A stretch of 64,000 bases of DNA from Hygrophila difformis. Lineage: Eukaryota; Streptophyta; Magnoliopsida; Lamiales; Acanthaceae. Made by a program: the position numbers and the translations under genes. Position 1 is the stretch's first letter. Every line of letters starts with the position of its first letter. Positions 33,371 through 44,271 of this stretch are shown here, piece by piece. The stretch is from contig JAOANR010000011.1 of NCBI GenBank assembly GCA_030278955.1, positions 29,888,403 through 29,952,402 on the forward strand, read 5' to 3'. The notes below the pieces were generated by a model. That model had not been told where the DNA came from. It saw nothing but the letters and a program-made list of their open reading frames with translations, and did no database searches.

Positions 33371-33505
33371 GGGGGGTGGACTCACAAACCAACCACCCTG
33401 AGATAAAGGCACCGGGTGATCGGGTGCCTATATTACAAGAGCCTCTGGAACTTCTCAATGGTAAATTCAGTAATGAAGATATATGGATGATGCTCCATTA
33501 TAAGG
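33371..33505 (+). other. exon-like open segment, unidentified
   Basis: An open stretch flanked by TTTCAG and AAG|GTCTGG. One frame is free of stops over its 44 codons and contains DRVPILQEPLELLNGKFSNE. It is plausibly an internal exon of copy 1 of the duplicated gene. No family recognised. Confidence 0.4.
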
Positions 33506-35020
33506 TCTGGTTTCTTTTTCAAGAATTTTGTTAATCCGTCTTATTTTTAATTTGTTTGATAAGAAGTGTTTAGTGCCTAATTTTTTGTTAATATTTTTAT
33601 GATTTTGATATAATTGAGTGTGGATGCTGATGATGTGTGTGTATATATTGTATATATTGGGAATGAATTATTAAGAATTGAAAATAAGGATTTTTGAAGA
33701 GAAAAGTGGCAACGAGCATTAATGACATTGGTCATGGTCATCATTAACTCTAATATAGGTTGGTGGAAGATCAATCATTAATGGGTTTGGGTTCATTTAT
33801 CATATAAAGAAAACTAACCACCGAAGAAAAAGAAGGGTTTGAGGAGAAAAGGAGAAGGGGTGAATGTCCAGAAGCGAAACAAGAAGGAAAGTCTAATAAA
33901 TAGCCTGCATTGAAGAACATCATGGGGGAGAAGGAAACAAGCCAACCTAAAGCAGATGGGTGCACACGTGGCAGCGGGCTGTTTTGCCACGCCATCATAA
34001 ACGTGCCCACAAGTGCTAATTCGAAGCACGAATCGAAAGGGGACATTTCTAAGGATCACGTGGGCTTTTGAATCGCCTCAATCGGAGTTCTAGAACATCG
34101 GGAATTGTATCCTTAACTGTTGCTAAATAAAGGGGTCATGAAGGGGAGACAAGAATCATGATTTTTATGACATCAACCTTAAACTAACCTAGTCAGGTTG
34201 GAAAAACCTTAAACTAGTTTCACATAATGTCTTACACTTTGATTTTCATAATCGTAAGTTCGATTTAGTATTAAAAGTCTCCTAATGACTTCTAATCTTG
34301 TTCTGTAGGTGTTAAGGAAACCGAAGGCTTGCAAATGCATCCTGTGCAACGTTTCATCAGTGCCGCGTATCTTTGTGCCGTGTGATGGACCAAGTCTCCA
34401 GCAACGTTTCTCGTCTCCAGGCCAAGTCGATGCTCTCCAGTAACCGAATCCCCTTCAAACAGCAACCACAAGATGTATTTAACCTCCCCAAGTCTTCAAT
34501 TTTCATCCACAACTGTCCAAGGAAAAGAGAAGCAAGAAATCAATCAAATAGTTGAAGTTTCCTTCTTTGAAAATATGTTTCCTTCCTTACAAATCCTTAC
34601 TCCCTCCTTTGGAAATAAGTTTCCACCCTCATGATGCTTTCCATGATCCCAAAATCCCAAGGATTTATCTTGCAAGATGGTGAAAATCAGCCTCCAAGTC
34701 GAACGGACACCTCAGCGATCCAGTTGGAGATATGTCAACAACCATATTTGATAGAAGCTTAGATCAAAGCCCTTGCGTATGGCATACGACCTTAAATTCT
34801 TCACTTTTGGTCACCAATTTGATCTTTTTCATGCTAAATTCACATTTCACTCCAATTTGTATTTTTAATGCAAAACACACTAATAAGACACCAAAATGGA
34901 TCAATACTCACCAATCAACCATATGGATATATATAAAATATAAGTACAAAATAATGAATATCAGGGTTATATTATAGAAGATAGAACGAAGCATATTTCG
35001 CTAAAATTGTTCTTACTCAT
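33506..35020. other. intergenic or intronic, nothing firmly identified
   Basis: Contains a purine-rich patch (33800-33900) and ACGTGGC/CACGTGG G-box-like words (33966 and 34058). A short open stretch at 34308-34450 (RKPKACKCILCN) is bounded by TGTAG and could be an exon remnant. No gene can be built. Confidence 0.4.
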
Positions 35021-35025
35021 GATTT

Positions 35026-35166
35026 GCAGAAAAATGGTGAAATAGATGTGGAAAAAATCCGTTCAATTGATAATCTTGCAGATTTGTTTACCACGACACT
35101 GCCAACAACAACACTCGAGAAATTTGTGAAAAGTATCGTGATGCATCAATTGAAGAATCTCAACTG
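35026..35166 (+). pseudogene. 3' end of a copia pol (RNase H C-terminus), degenerate
   Basis: The frame reads KNGEIDVEKIRSIDNLADLF then TTTLPTTTLEKFVKSIVMHQ and stops at 35164-35166. This is the typical last 40 residues of Ty1/copia pol. A purine run (AAGGGGGAGTG, 35299-35309) follows as PPT. The rest of this element is missing upstream. Confidence 0.75.
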
Positions 35167-35307
35167 ATGCTTGGATCAGGGGGAGAATCAAATACAACAA
35201 TAATGTACTTTTTTTCCTTCACTGGAATTTTTTTTTCCACAGGATTTTTTCCTAGTAAGGTCTTTAATGAGACATATTCTTTGTATTATGGGCATCCAAG
35301 GGGGAGT

Positions 35308-35490
35308 GTGACGAGTAATCTTTTGTCTGCCTTAGGTGTCCGAAATTGAGCATCGTGAGTCAATGTAAATGATGACTAATCACTGGTCTCATTCTCTTAT
35401 AAATAGGGCAAGGTTGTAGTCCCAGTGAGGTATCCCAGAAGCTTGCTTGAAGTTTTTTGGAACAAATTCAGGATTCATATCAGTGTTTCC
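35308..35490 (+). repeat. LTR-like start after the copia relic
   Basis: TGTGACGAGTAATC follows the PPT-like run. A TATA-like CTTATAAATAGG (35397) sits about 90 bp in. The right end is not visible because sequence turns into antisense copia integrase. Confidence 0.5.
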
Positions 35491-35499
35491 ATGTACAAC

Positions 35500-36430
35500 A
35501 GATTAGCACACATAACCATCATATCTGGATGTCCTACTTACGTGTCTTTGAGGTCTATTCGCAAGATTGTACTCAGGTACTTCTGCCATTTCTGCATCCT
35601 GAATAATTGAAGGAGGAGGCTCCATTGGAGATGGAGCCACAGAGGAGGAAGTGTGAGACACTTCCTTAGAGTGTGAAGATGATTGCCGATTAGTACAGGT
35701 ATCATTCAAGGTTTGCACTTGTGAAAATAGAGCAATAGGCTCTTCAGTAGAAGGTGTGTGTTCTTGAACTCCACTAGTACTAGCTGATCAGGTAGAGTAT
35801 AAGGGTCATATGGGTAAGTGGTGTGGTGACTGGAGAGGGGTGAGGAGTAGGTTGAGTGTCTTTAAAAGGGAATTGTCATAGAATAGAACATATCTGGAAA
35901 TGATGACCTTCATGGATAAAGTACAAGAATTTTATATCCCTTTTCATTTGGTGCAACCCCAAGGTTAACACCTTTTAGGCCTCTAGGATCAAGTTTCCCA
36001 AGATGTGGAGTCGGAAGTTTTAACAAAACTAAGACAACAAAAGGAATGTATGACTGATCTCTGGAGCAGTGCGAACAAGGAGTTCATAAGGAGATTTCCA
36101 GTTGAGTAGTTGAGTACTTTAGCAGGGAGTGTATTTATGAGATAGGCAGAGTTCAAAAGAGCGTCCCCAAGTTTGACTTCGAAATACCAGATGTAAGAAA
36201 GAGACTCCTTGCAACATGGACAAGGTGTTGGATTATTCCAAGATTGGCTAACATATCTGAGCACTTTTTATTGCAAAACTCACTCCCATTATCAGTTCTA
36301 AGAATTTTTACACCCCTGTTATGTATACTGGTTTTGGACATAAATAATGAAGTTTGAGAGGAAGCTATATGTATCAGATTTGCTATGTAAGAGGTAAATC
36401 CAAGTTTCTCTAGTGGCATCATCATCAATG
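35500..36430 (-). pseudogene. degenerate copia integrase region
   Basis: On the minus strand, 36350-36260 reads VKILRTDNGSEFCNKKCSDM (integrase core with the second catalytic Asp). 36180-36000 matches the post-core region in broken frames (LLNSAYLINTLP). 35610-35510 reads NRPQRHVSRTSRYDGYVC, the linker before RT. Several frameshifts and stops are present. It lies opposite to the pol end at 35026, so it is a separate or inverted piece. Confidence 0.75.
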
Positions 36431-36540
36431 GTGAGCATATATTTGTAGATTGATCTATCTACAATGGATGTTTATCCCCTATTTTTGATGTCCCAATAAA
36501 TTAGACAATTTCTATTTTAGGCCAAAGCTACTATCATCGT

Positions 36541-36803
36541 GTTACATTTTTTTTTTGTAACACAGCCTGAAAAGGCTAGCAAAGGAAGAAAAGAAACTCC
36601 ACCGGCATCCATATTGACCAATGTACCAATGTCATCGGGAGGAAAGACTCAATTAGTGTAGAAGTCCTCCGAGCGAGCCGCTTTACGAGCAAGGCCATCC
36701 GCCACTTAATTTCCTTCTCTATAAACATGACGGAGAACACAACCATTCATATTACGAAGCAAACTACGAACTTCCTTGATCATAGGCCAAGGGGGGTTAC
36801 ATT
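36541..36803 (-). mobile_element. 5'-truncated LINE insertion with 8-bp TSD
   Basis: GTTACATT occurs at 36541-36548 and 36796-36803. Between them is a poly-T start (poly-A on the minus strand) and, on the minus strand, coding remnants such as EVRSLLRNMNGCVLRHVYRE and VADGLARKAARS. This is the RNase H-like C-terminus typical of plant LINEs, with one in-frame stop. Copy 1 of the duplicated promoter has no insertion at this place. Confidence 0.8.
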
Positions 36804-37417
36804 GATAAATAAAGAAGTTAAAATTTCATAATATCTACTATCACATCAGATAAAATCTCTCTAATTTACCATCACCACAAAAAAAAAAAAAAAAGCTTCT
36901 CATAAGAACACCTCAGACAGGGTCGATAAAAGCGTTACTAATCATGGAATTTAGGTTTTGTCACTCTTTTTGCGACACCCAAGCTTCTCTAATCGCACCA
37001 CTTTTTTTGTACTTGAGATTTAGACACTAATCTATACGCACCTAAAATTGCATGCCCAAAAAAATGCTTCTAAATTAAGGGGACGGGGGAGTATAATTTA
37101 ATTTTTTAATATCTTTATATTTTCATGTTTGACGATTGTAGCGCTTAATTTACTAGGTCGAGCAAAGTACTTTCAAAAAATGGGCCGTAAAACTTTTGTT
37201 CTGGGCCAAGTGCCTTTCAATTGCTAGAAGATTCTATGCAATTAATATTAACCATAGGACTGAATGTATCCGAACCACTCCTTGAAGGGGCACAAATAGA
37301 ATGGATACATTCTAGATAGTTCGACAAGCCTCTAGTGTTGTCTGATATAAGGAAGGTTCTACACAATGAACAATAACCGTAGGCTAATCCTCTCCGTCTA
37401 TTGACAGTTAAAACTAC

Positions 37418-37425
37418 TATATAAT
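37418..37425 (+). promoter_or_regulatory. TATA box of duplicated promoter, copy 2
   Basis: CTATATAATTGGGC, 74 nt upstream of ATG 37499; conserved in copy 1. Confidence 0.6.
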
Positions 37426-38110
37426 TGGGCTTGATGGAAACATCACCAGCACTACTCTAAACTTTCCTTCTCTATTTCTTTTTCATTGCCTTTGAAGTAT
37501 GGACACTCAAGACTTCCATACTAGTGGCCTGTTTTCGATAACTATAGGTATGAGCTTGTCCAAACTTCAATTACTTTTTCTTATTTCTTTTTTATTTTTC
37601 TTATTTGACAATTGATTAATCCTGATGATTGACCTTGTCATGTGTCCATCTAATGCGTATTGGATGTCGTTGTCCCAACTCCTCACTTCTTATGTAAGTA
37701 ATTTTTCTTATCTTACGAAGTAGGAACGATTTTTCATTTTGGTGGGAAGATTTCTGTGGGGGTGGTTAGTTGTTTTTCTTTTTTAGTTTGCAATCACGAA
37801 TTACCAATTGCAAGACTTCATCAAATTCAAATTAGGAGGTCACATTAATTACTTTTCCGTGCGAACCTCTTTATATAATATTCATTTATTGCAATAGTTT
37901 CTACCAGTGCGAACCTCTTTATATAAATTCAATACTGGTCGCAATTACAATATATCAAAGTATAATACAACGATAGATATATATATGTATATATAAATCT
38001 TTTTTAATCAATTTTAATGAAGAAAAGAGAAAGAACTAAGAGATTCACGAAGGGAGGCTTGAAGATTGAGAGTGAAGGAAGCCCCTGCCCGAAAACACCC
38101 GTATAGTTAC

Positions 38111-38621
38111 AAAGATTTATGTCATTTTATGCGAGTGTGCAAAAGATTTTTGAATTATATCGACAAAATTTTGAACTATGTTTGAAATTGATGGAAGAAT
38201 AATGGATTGAAATGCAGGGCTCCTGTGTTGAAAATGTGGGTGTCAACAAACAAATGGAAAAGTGAAATATCCATTTTTAGCATATCATCTTTAATCTGAT
38301 GATTTTTCTGTCTCTTTGCTGTCCGTTGGGTAAGTGTTATATATATCAATTTATAGCATATCGTCCTTTAATTTGTTGATCCCAAATTCCCATTTCAATA
38401 TTTTCCCCATCACTTCGGTGTTTCCTTTACATATTTAATTTGTTAACCAACCATGGCCACAAATACATGGGCTTAACCATTTTCTTGATTGAATGTCTAG
38501 TTATGGAGCATGGAATGAAGCATCCATGCTAGACAGTAATGAGGCCCCATGCTGACCTAGCTGTACCAGCCTTTGACGTGACCAATGTTTTCGAATTTCA
38601 CAGGTGGCGATGGTACACGGT
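38111..38621. other. intergenic, nothing recognised
   Basis: AT-rich DNA between copy 2 and T2. No ORF or repeat boundary other than the T2 start. Confidence 0.5.
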
Positions 38622-40665
38622 TGAAACTTTTGACAATTTCCCACTATATGAGTATTTTCTGAAAAGTAATAATCCCGGTTTAATTTTATTTAATGAAACC
38701 AAATTATGAAGATGGAGTTGGGATTAGGGATATGTTTATAGGTTGTCCCGTTTTTATATACTCATGTAGGAAAATGTGGCCCAAAAGCGCACGGTGTCAA
38801 AAATTGCAGTAATTTATAGTAAGACCGGATCGTTCACTGGAGGATGTGCGATAGAAGCAGGGCCCACGTTGTTTACTAAGATTTTTCCACTCGGTTACTC
38901 GTTTCAGGTTTTGCAATGGTTTCTAACTACTACTTGACATAATTTAAACTAACTATGAAAGCAATGAAATTATTCTACAAAGCATGGTAAATTTATTCTA
39001 CAAAGCAGTCAAATTTATGCTAAGAAAGCGGTTAAAATTATGCTATACTTACGCTAGAAAGCAGTTTAAAAATATGACAGAAGGGACAGGGAGAAAACAA
39101 TAAAGATTGGACAAGATTCAGATGAAACACAATTAAACTTCCATTTTTAATACACAGATCTTAGCTTGGGATAATCCGCCAGTTAGCTAACTCTCATGCT
39201 TTCTACATTATGTTCCCTTTAACAGACAGGTACTTACAGTGAGAATTTACATGCTCTTAAGGCAACAAATTCTAAGATACCACAGACTCACAACTGCCCT
39301 CACATGGCTATGCTGAGGCATATTATTCATCTGCGGTGGACAAGTAACACCTGACAAATCATTAGTTGATTTACCAAGTACTGCTATCATCCCTCTGGTC
39401 ACACCCAAAGCTTTCAAATCAGGTCCCAAACCCTTCCATAACTCTTAAACCTTACAACAGATGGTCAACCCCTAATTCTTCCGAGTGACCTCTATGAAAG
39501 CCTTTAAAAGAAAGCAGTAAAGAAAGCATGTAAAATCCTATCACTCGGAAGTCTTAAAAGTTATCTCTCTCCGTTAGTATAAAAGAGCCCCTCTTCTTGG
39601 TGACCAGATGCAGATCAAGAACCCCCAAGATGTCAATAAGCCACAGGGCTCACAACATTTGGGCAGTTATGAGATACAAACTAAATGAAACAGATCCACA
39701 AATGAACCTATTCCGGATGTACTCACTCAAGACTCAATTCTAGATTTTGGCAGAAGAAGATAGTAGTCGAAGGAGTACTCAACCCTACCTTAGAAATTCA
39801 CCAAGGCCTACATGTTGTTCCTCTAGTATTATTTATCACATCTCGTCTATATCCAAGTGATATTGATTTAATGCAATATCTAATATAAGATTTCCAACAC
39901 ACAGCAATTTTGAGAAACCAATTGATATTTGAAAATCATTCCCTAAACAGGTACTAAACTCTCAATTAAAACACAGATCCTTTCAGTCTAGATAAGACCT
40001 AATCGCTGACTCTGCTTCTAAATTCTCAAAATCAACCCCGGTAGAATATGAGTTAATCATAACTGTCGAATTTATCCCTTACTCAGATCCGGATTTTATG
40101 AAGGAATTTTTCTTGGAAATTTATTATGCAGCATCTGATTTAAATCAAGAATTCTATGTACAAGGGGAAGGATCCCCAAAATAATAATGACCACAACATC
40201 TACATAATCGTATCATGCATACATGTATACGAGAAGTAAAAATAAAATACCCAAAATATATGGTGGGGTTAGACAGAATTTGATACACAAAGGTGGATTA
40301 GCCTGAGAATTGAAGAAATTGGCTAAAAAGAGTGCCAGAAATAATTGGGGTTATCCGGACTGCAAACATCTGCCATCCGGGTCCCAATCATTCCAGATGG
40401 AGTGATCTTTAGACAGTAAGGATCCCTTGATGACAGTGATCGCTATCATCGAGAGTCCTACTATCCATGAATGAGGAAAAACCCACATGTTTTTCTTACT
40501 ACAGCATTACCATAACAGTGTTGATTGATACTATTTAATTCTATTACAATAGCTCGAAATTCAGGTTTGAAATTAAGATAAAGAATAGAAAACTGTATCT
40601 AATCAGAAATTGGCTGAGTGACTAATCGTATCTCTGTGAAGAGACCGCTCGCCGGAGCTTCCACC
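38622..40665 (+). mobile_element. T2: 5' part of a TGAAAC...TTATCA long-LTR repeat, interrupted by H
   Basis: Begins TGAAACTTTTGACAATTTCCC at 38622, like T3 at 44272. It stops matching T3 exactly at 40665, where H begins; T3 continues at about 46320. A short tandem repeat of about 22 bp (AAATTATTCTA.AAAGC) lies at 38955-39070. Non-coding. The right half lies beyond the window. Confidence 0.75.
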
Positions 40666-40957
40666 TGTAATACCCGTGAAATCAGTCACCCATAAATAAA
40701 TAAATAAACACATAAATAAATAAATAAATAAATAAAATAATAATAAAAAGAGAAATGGAATCTAATTCCAAAGATTAAAAAGGAATTTAAATTCCACGAA
40801 CCCGTGAAGTCGAAAATTGTAATACCCTATATTATTCTAGATATATTTTAAATTAATTTATTTCTAAATATTAAAAATATTTCAGTACTTGTGTAATTAT
40901 TAGATGCATAGTAATTAATTAACACTTTATTTTTATAAATATATATACATGATGATG

Positions 40958-41004
<47 letters not shown>

Positions 41005-43403
41005 TTGCATAATAAAACAATATATAGATATAGGCATGATAGTTATAACAATATTAGTCTATTTTTAGTAGATTGTTGAACCCAATATGTTGGAAAAGAT
41101 TTGGCATAAATCTTAGATCCTAAATCTATAAAATTTCGTCCTTGTTCTTTAAAAAAAAAAATTAAATCATCTTCATCTTCTTATTTTCTATTCAAATCAA
41201 TTCTATGTATAATATAAAAAATAAAGATAAAACTAAATAAAATAAATAACTATATAAATAATATAGAGATATTTGTTAAAACAAAATCTAGCCGATCTTT
41301 AGTATATAAAAACTAGGATACATAGTATATTGTTGTATCTTTCAAATAGGAAATATTGGTAACAAATCTTAAATCCTAACAACCCCTAAGTGCCGCCCCT
41401 TTACCGCTTTTTAAGCTAAATCTTTCTCATCTTCCTATTTTGGTTACTCCAACATTTTCTACGTACAAAAAAAAGAAAAAAAACACAAACAAAAAGAAAA
41501 AAAAAAGAGAACGAATACGAAAAAAAAAATCCCTAGTTTGTGAGTGTTGAGGAGGATCTCGACGGAGAAGAAGGCACCTCGGGAGGATTTTGACACACCA
41601 AAGCGTAGATCGGGTGGTAAGGAAGAAGAGACGACGGAATTTGGACGCATGCGAGGATCTAGGAGTCAAACGGTGAACGTGGAAGCCACGCCTACGAATC
41701 GACGAGCCGGATAATCCAAATTTATGTAAGTTAATCTTACTATGGTTTTGGCAGGATTTAAAATACACATGATCTAACGATTTAAACCAAGAATGTAAAA
41801 TCTATTAAAAACGAAATCTTTAACGGCGCAGCATTTTTACTTGATTTTTCCGAACCTCTAAACATATTCAAACGAGAAAACTTAAAAGACGAAAGTTGTT
41901 CCTAAGACGATAATCTAGCTACTGTAAACATTTCATATTTTTTTGTTATGATTTGATATCTGAATTCGTTCTCAAACCGAACTGCCTTGAATTTGAATCT
42001 TGAAAACTGGACAGAACTTAGGTTCGAACTTGATGGCGTTTTTGACATTAGATCTAGACCGATTAAGGACTTTAGCCGAACATGAAAGTTGTAGATATAT
42101 GTCTTAGGCATCGCTCTGTAAAATTTCATCAAATTTGAAGTTAGGTTGCTATGATAGATCTTGAAATCTTGAATCTGGTGTTAAAACTTTCGGACATATT
42201 TTTATCCTGTTAAAGATTGACGTTTTTCACTTACTTCCGTACTTTGGATCCAAAAACTTAAAAACATGAAACTTGTTCCTCTGTGTATTTTTGAGCCACT
42301 GGTCAAATTTTGGAATTTTTGAATTTAAACTCGATTTTTAATGAATTTTTAAGTAAACTGTGGTTGACCGAGTCAAATCTTGAAATCTTGTTGAAACGGT
42401 GAAACTAGCCTTTAAGGTTTAAACGAGTAAAAGACTCTTTGAATAAATATATGAAATCTGAAATTTAGGAAATCCCCTTTACAAACTTGATCTTTTAAAA
42501 TTAGGGGTGAGTGCTCTGCAAGGTGCCCTCCTAACGATTCACTTCGTGCCTTTATGGACGATGGTTACACGCGCGAAATTTTGAGATATGTTGCCTAAAC
42601 GGCACGAGATATATGGCCTACACTCTCGTGAATATCCATATGGGTTTCCCGAGGCTCCGGAGTGGTACTGGGTATGGCAATACGGCTGCGGCCGCCGGCT
42701 CCCGGCTAAACTTGACGAGATTGCGATGCAATCGTGAAATACTTGAAATACTAAATCTTGGGAGTAATGGGGATAGTTAAATATTTAATTAATGTCCTTT
42801 TAAATTGTTAAATGCTTTATTTAGATTAATTATGGCTTTTTTTTAAAATTATGCTAAATATGGATTAGTGCCAGGAATTAATTATGCGAACTCGTTAAAT
42901 TATTAAATTGAGTTATTTTGATTTATTATCATGCTTTTATTTAAGTATTAATTAATGGCGTTGAAACCCCACGTCCATGTCTGTATTAACTTACTCAGCA
43001 AGTTGTGCTGACCAAACCATTTTATTTCCTTTTTCTTACAGAGTATGTAGAATGAGCATGAGCACTTCGTGCATGGGATTTTGGGAACATTTTGATATTT
43101 TGATATTTTGATTTTTGCATTAGACTATAGAGTAAACGGGCCTGTTTAACCCGTGTTTTGACCATGTCGGTCCTATTTACATTTCCGCTGCAATACTATA
43201 CTTAAATATTATTTCTGCTGCACCATGATATTATTATTATTTTCGAATTTATATTGTATGGCCTGTTTGCAATTGATTTGAAATATTTTGAATCCTGAAA
43301 TACCAAGCCTTGCATCTCTTTCGTAAGCCGGAGAAACCGTGCCTTACTAGGAAGGTGTGGCGGTAACATCCCGACCTGGGTGATCAAAAATCGGGGTGTT
43401 AAA
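40666..43403 (+). mobile_element. gypsy 5' LTR of element H (S-type)
   Basis: Starts TGTAATACCCGTGAAATCAG and ends CGGGGTGTTAAA (last bases mutated from ACA), followed by a PBS. Contains ATAAATAA and AATAAT/GATGAT microsatellites (40690-40735, 40952-41003), GTAAGT (41726), a conserved block (42617-42678) and ACAG (43038-43041). It starts directly at the S-type boundary, whereas H's 3' side has an extra U3-like block before this boundary. Confidence 0.82.
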
Positions 43404-43406
43404 AGT

Positions 43407-43418
43407 TGGTATCAAAGC
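43407..43418 (+). other. primer binding site of H
   Basis: TGGTATCAAAGC, one base from the tRNA-Met complement; identical to the G PBS. Confidence 0.85.
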
Positions 43419-44134
43419 CCGGAATATTTTTAAACTATTATTATTATTATTATTATTTTTAGCTATTATTTTTAAAGCATTATTATTATTATTATTATTA
43501 TTATACCTATAAGAGCCCAAATTATTATTTCTAAACTCTACTAGCCCCAAATATTTTTGAGCCCAAATGTTAATTATTTTTGACCCAATATAGAGGTACA
43601 AGAATTTTAATTAATTTTAAAGCATTAGTTCCATGGAATAAATTTTTATTTTTAAAACCCATGGAAATTAGAAAAAAAAATTATATATATATAGTGCATG
43701 AATTATTTTGGGGGGAATCATCATCTGCATGTGCATACTACATTTTTTTTTTCTATACCTTAGAGAACCTAGAAGCGATATGTTCTAACTTAGACCTTTT
43801 GCTTGCACTAGATGACTTAGACGCTTGACATCAAATGAGGAACGCTAACTAGAGACTGATCTTGCCTTAGTTCTAGATCGCGTTCATCTAAGCGCACGGC
43901 TAAGCATAATAAATCTCGGCCTTAGCCATTCTTGTCCTTGTACGAATTAAACAATCCTCATACGTTGAGTAATAAAAATTAAAAATTTTTTTTTTATTAA
44001 AACACTCTCTATTCCAAAAATCTTGTTGGGTTCCGAAACAACAAATCCATTTCAAACGCACGGCTCATTTAAACCTTGACCCGATCCTTCTTGAGAATAA
44101 TGAATAGGCAGTTATGGGGACATAACTGAAGTAC
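43419..44134 (+). other. nearly coding-free interior of H
   Basis: About 0.7 kb. It opens with TTA/ATT microsatellites (43436-43505) and G-like leader words (GTGCATGAATTATT, TTGCTTGCACTAGATGACTT). It then jumps to a pol-end remnant (CAGTTATGGGGACATAACTG, 44108-44128). ORF0, gag and nearly all of pol are deleted, so H is a non-autonomous derivative. Confidence 0.7.
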
Positions 44135-44148
44135 TAAGGGGGAGAGGA
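44135..44148 (+). other. polypurine tract 1 of H
   Basis: AAGGGGGAGAGGA before TGTGATACCCC; same motif and position as in G (57499-57511). Confidence 0.8.
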
Positions 44149-44271
44149 TGTGATACCCCGTAATAATTCATTTTTGGAGTTCGACTCGATAAGATGTATC
44201 CTAAATAAAAAAAAATAAACAAATTCAAATTATTTTGAACTACGTTATGGCTTGATCCCTTCACAGGGTAC
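44149..44271 (+). mobile_element. H 3' region, left piece of the U3-like extension
   Basis: TGTGATACCCC to GATCCCTTCACAGGGTAC, homologous to the first part of G's LTR. Interrupted by T3. GGTAC at 44267-44271 repeats at 60722-60726, where the H sequence resumes with GTAGGCAGCTTGG. Confidence 0.8.

Larger units (their letters stand above)
36485..38110 (+). pseudogene. duplicated gene 5' region, copy 2 (promoter and first exon with ATG)
   Basis: Homologous to 31630-33110. A TATA box (37418-37425) is followed by ATG at 37499 and exon 37499-37547 encoding MDTQDFHTSGLFSITI, then GTATGAGC as 5' splice site. Later exons are not convincing; a stretch near 38055 shares GGCTTGAAGATTGAGAGTGA with copy 1's possible exon 2. 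A direct repeat GTGCGAACCTCTTTATATA occurs at 37859 and 37907 in the intron. It could still be an active gene start. Downstream it is cut off by T2 at 38622. Confidence 0.55.

Noticed and set aside
43580..43828. 82-aa ORF in the interior of H
   Set aside because: No similarity to ORF0 or gag; falls in decayed leader sequence.
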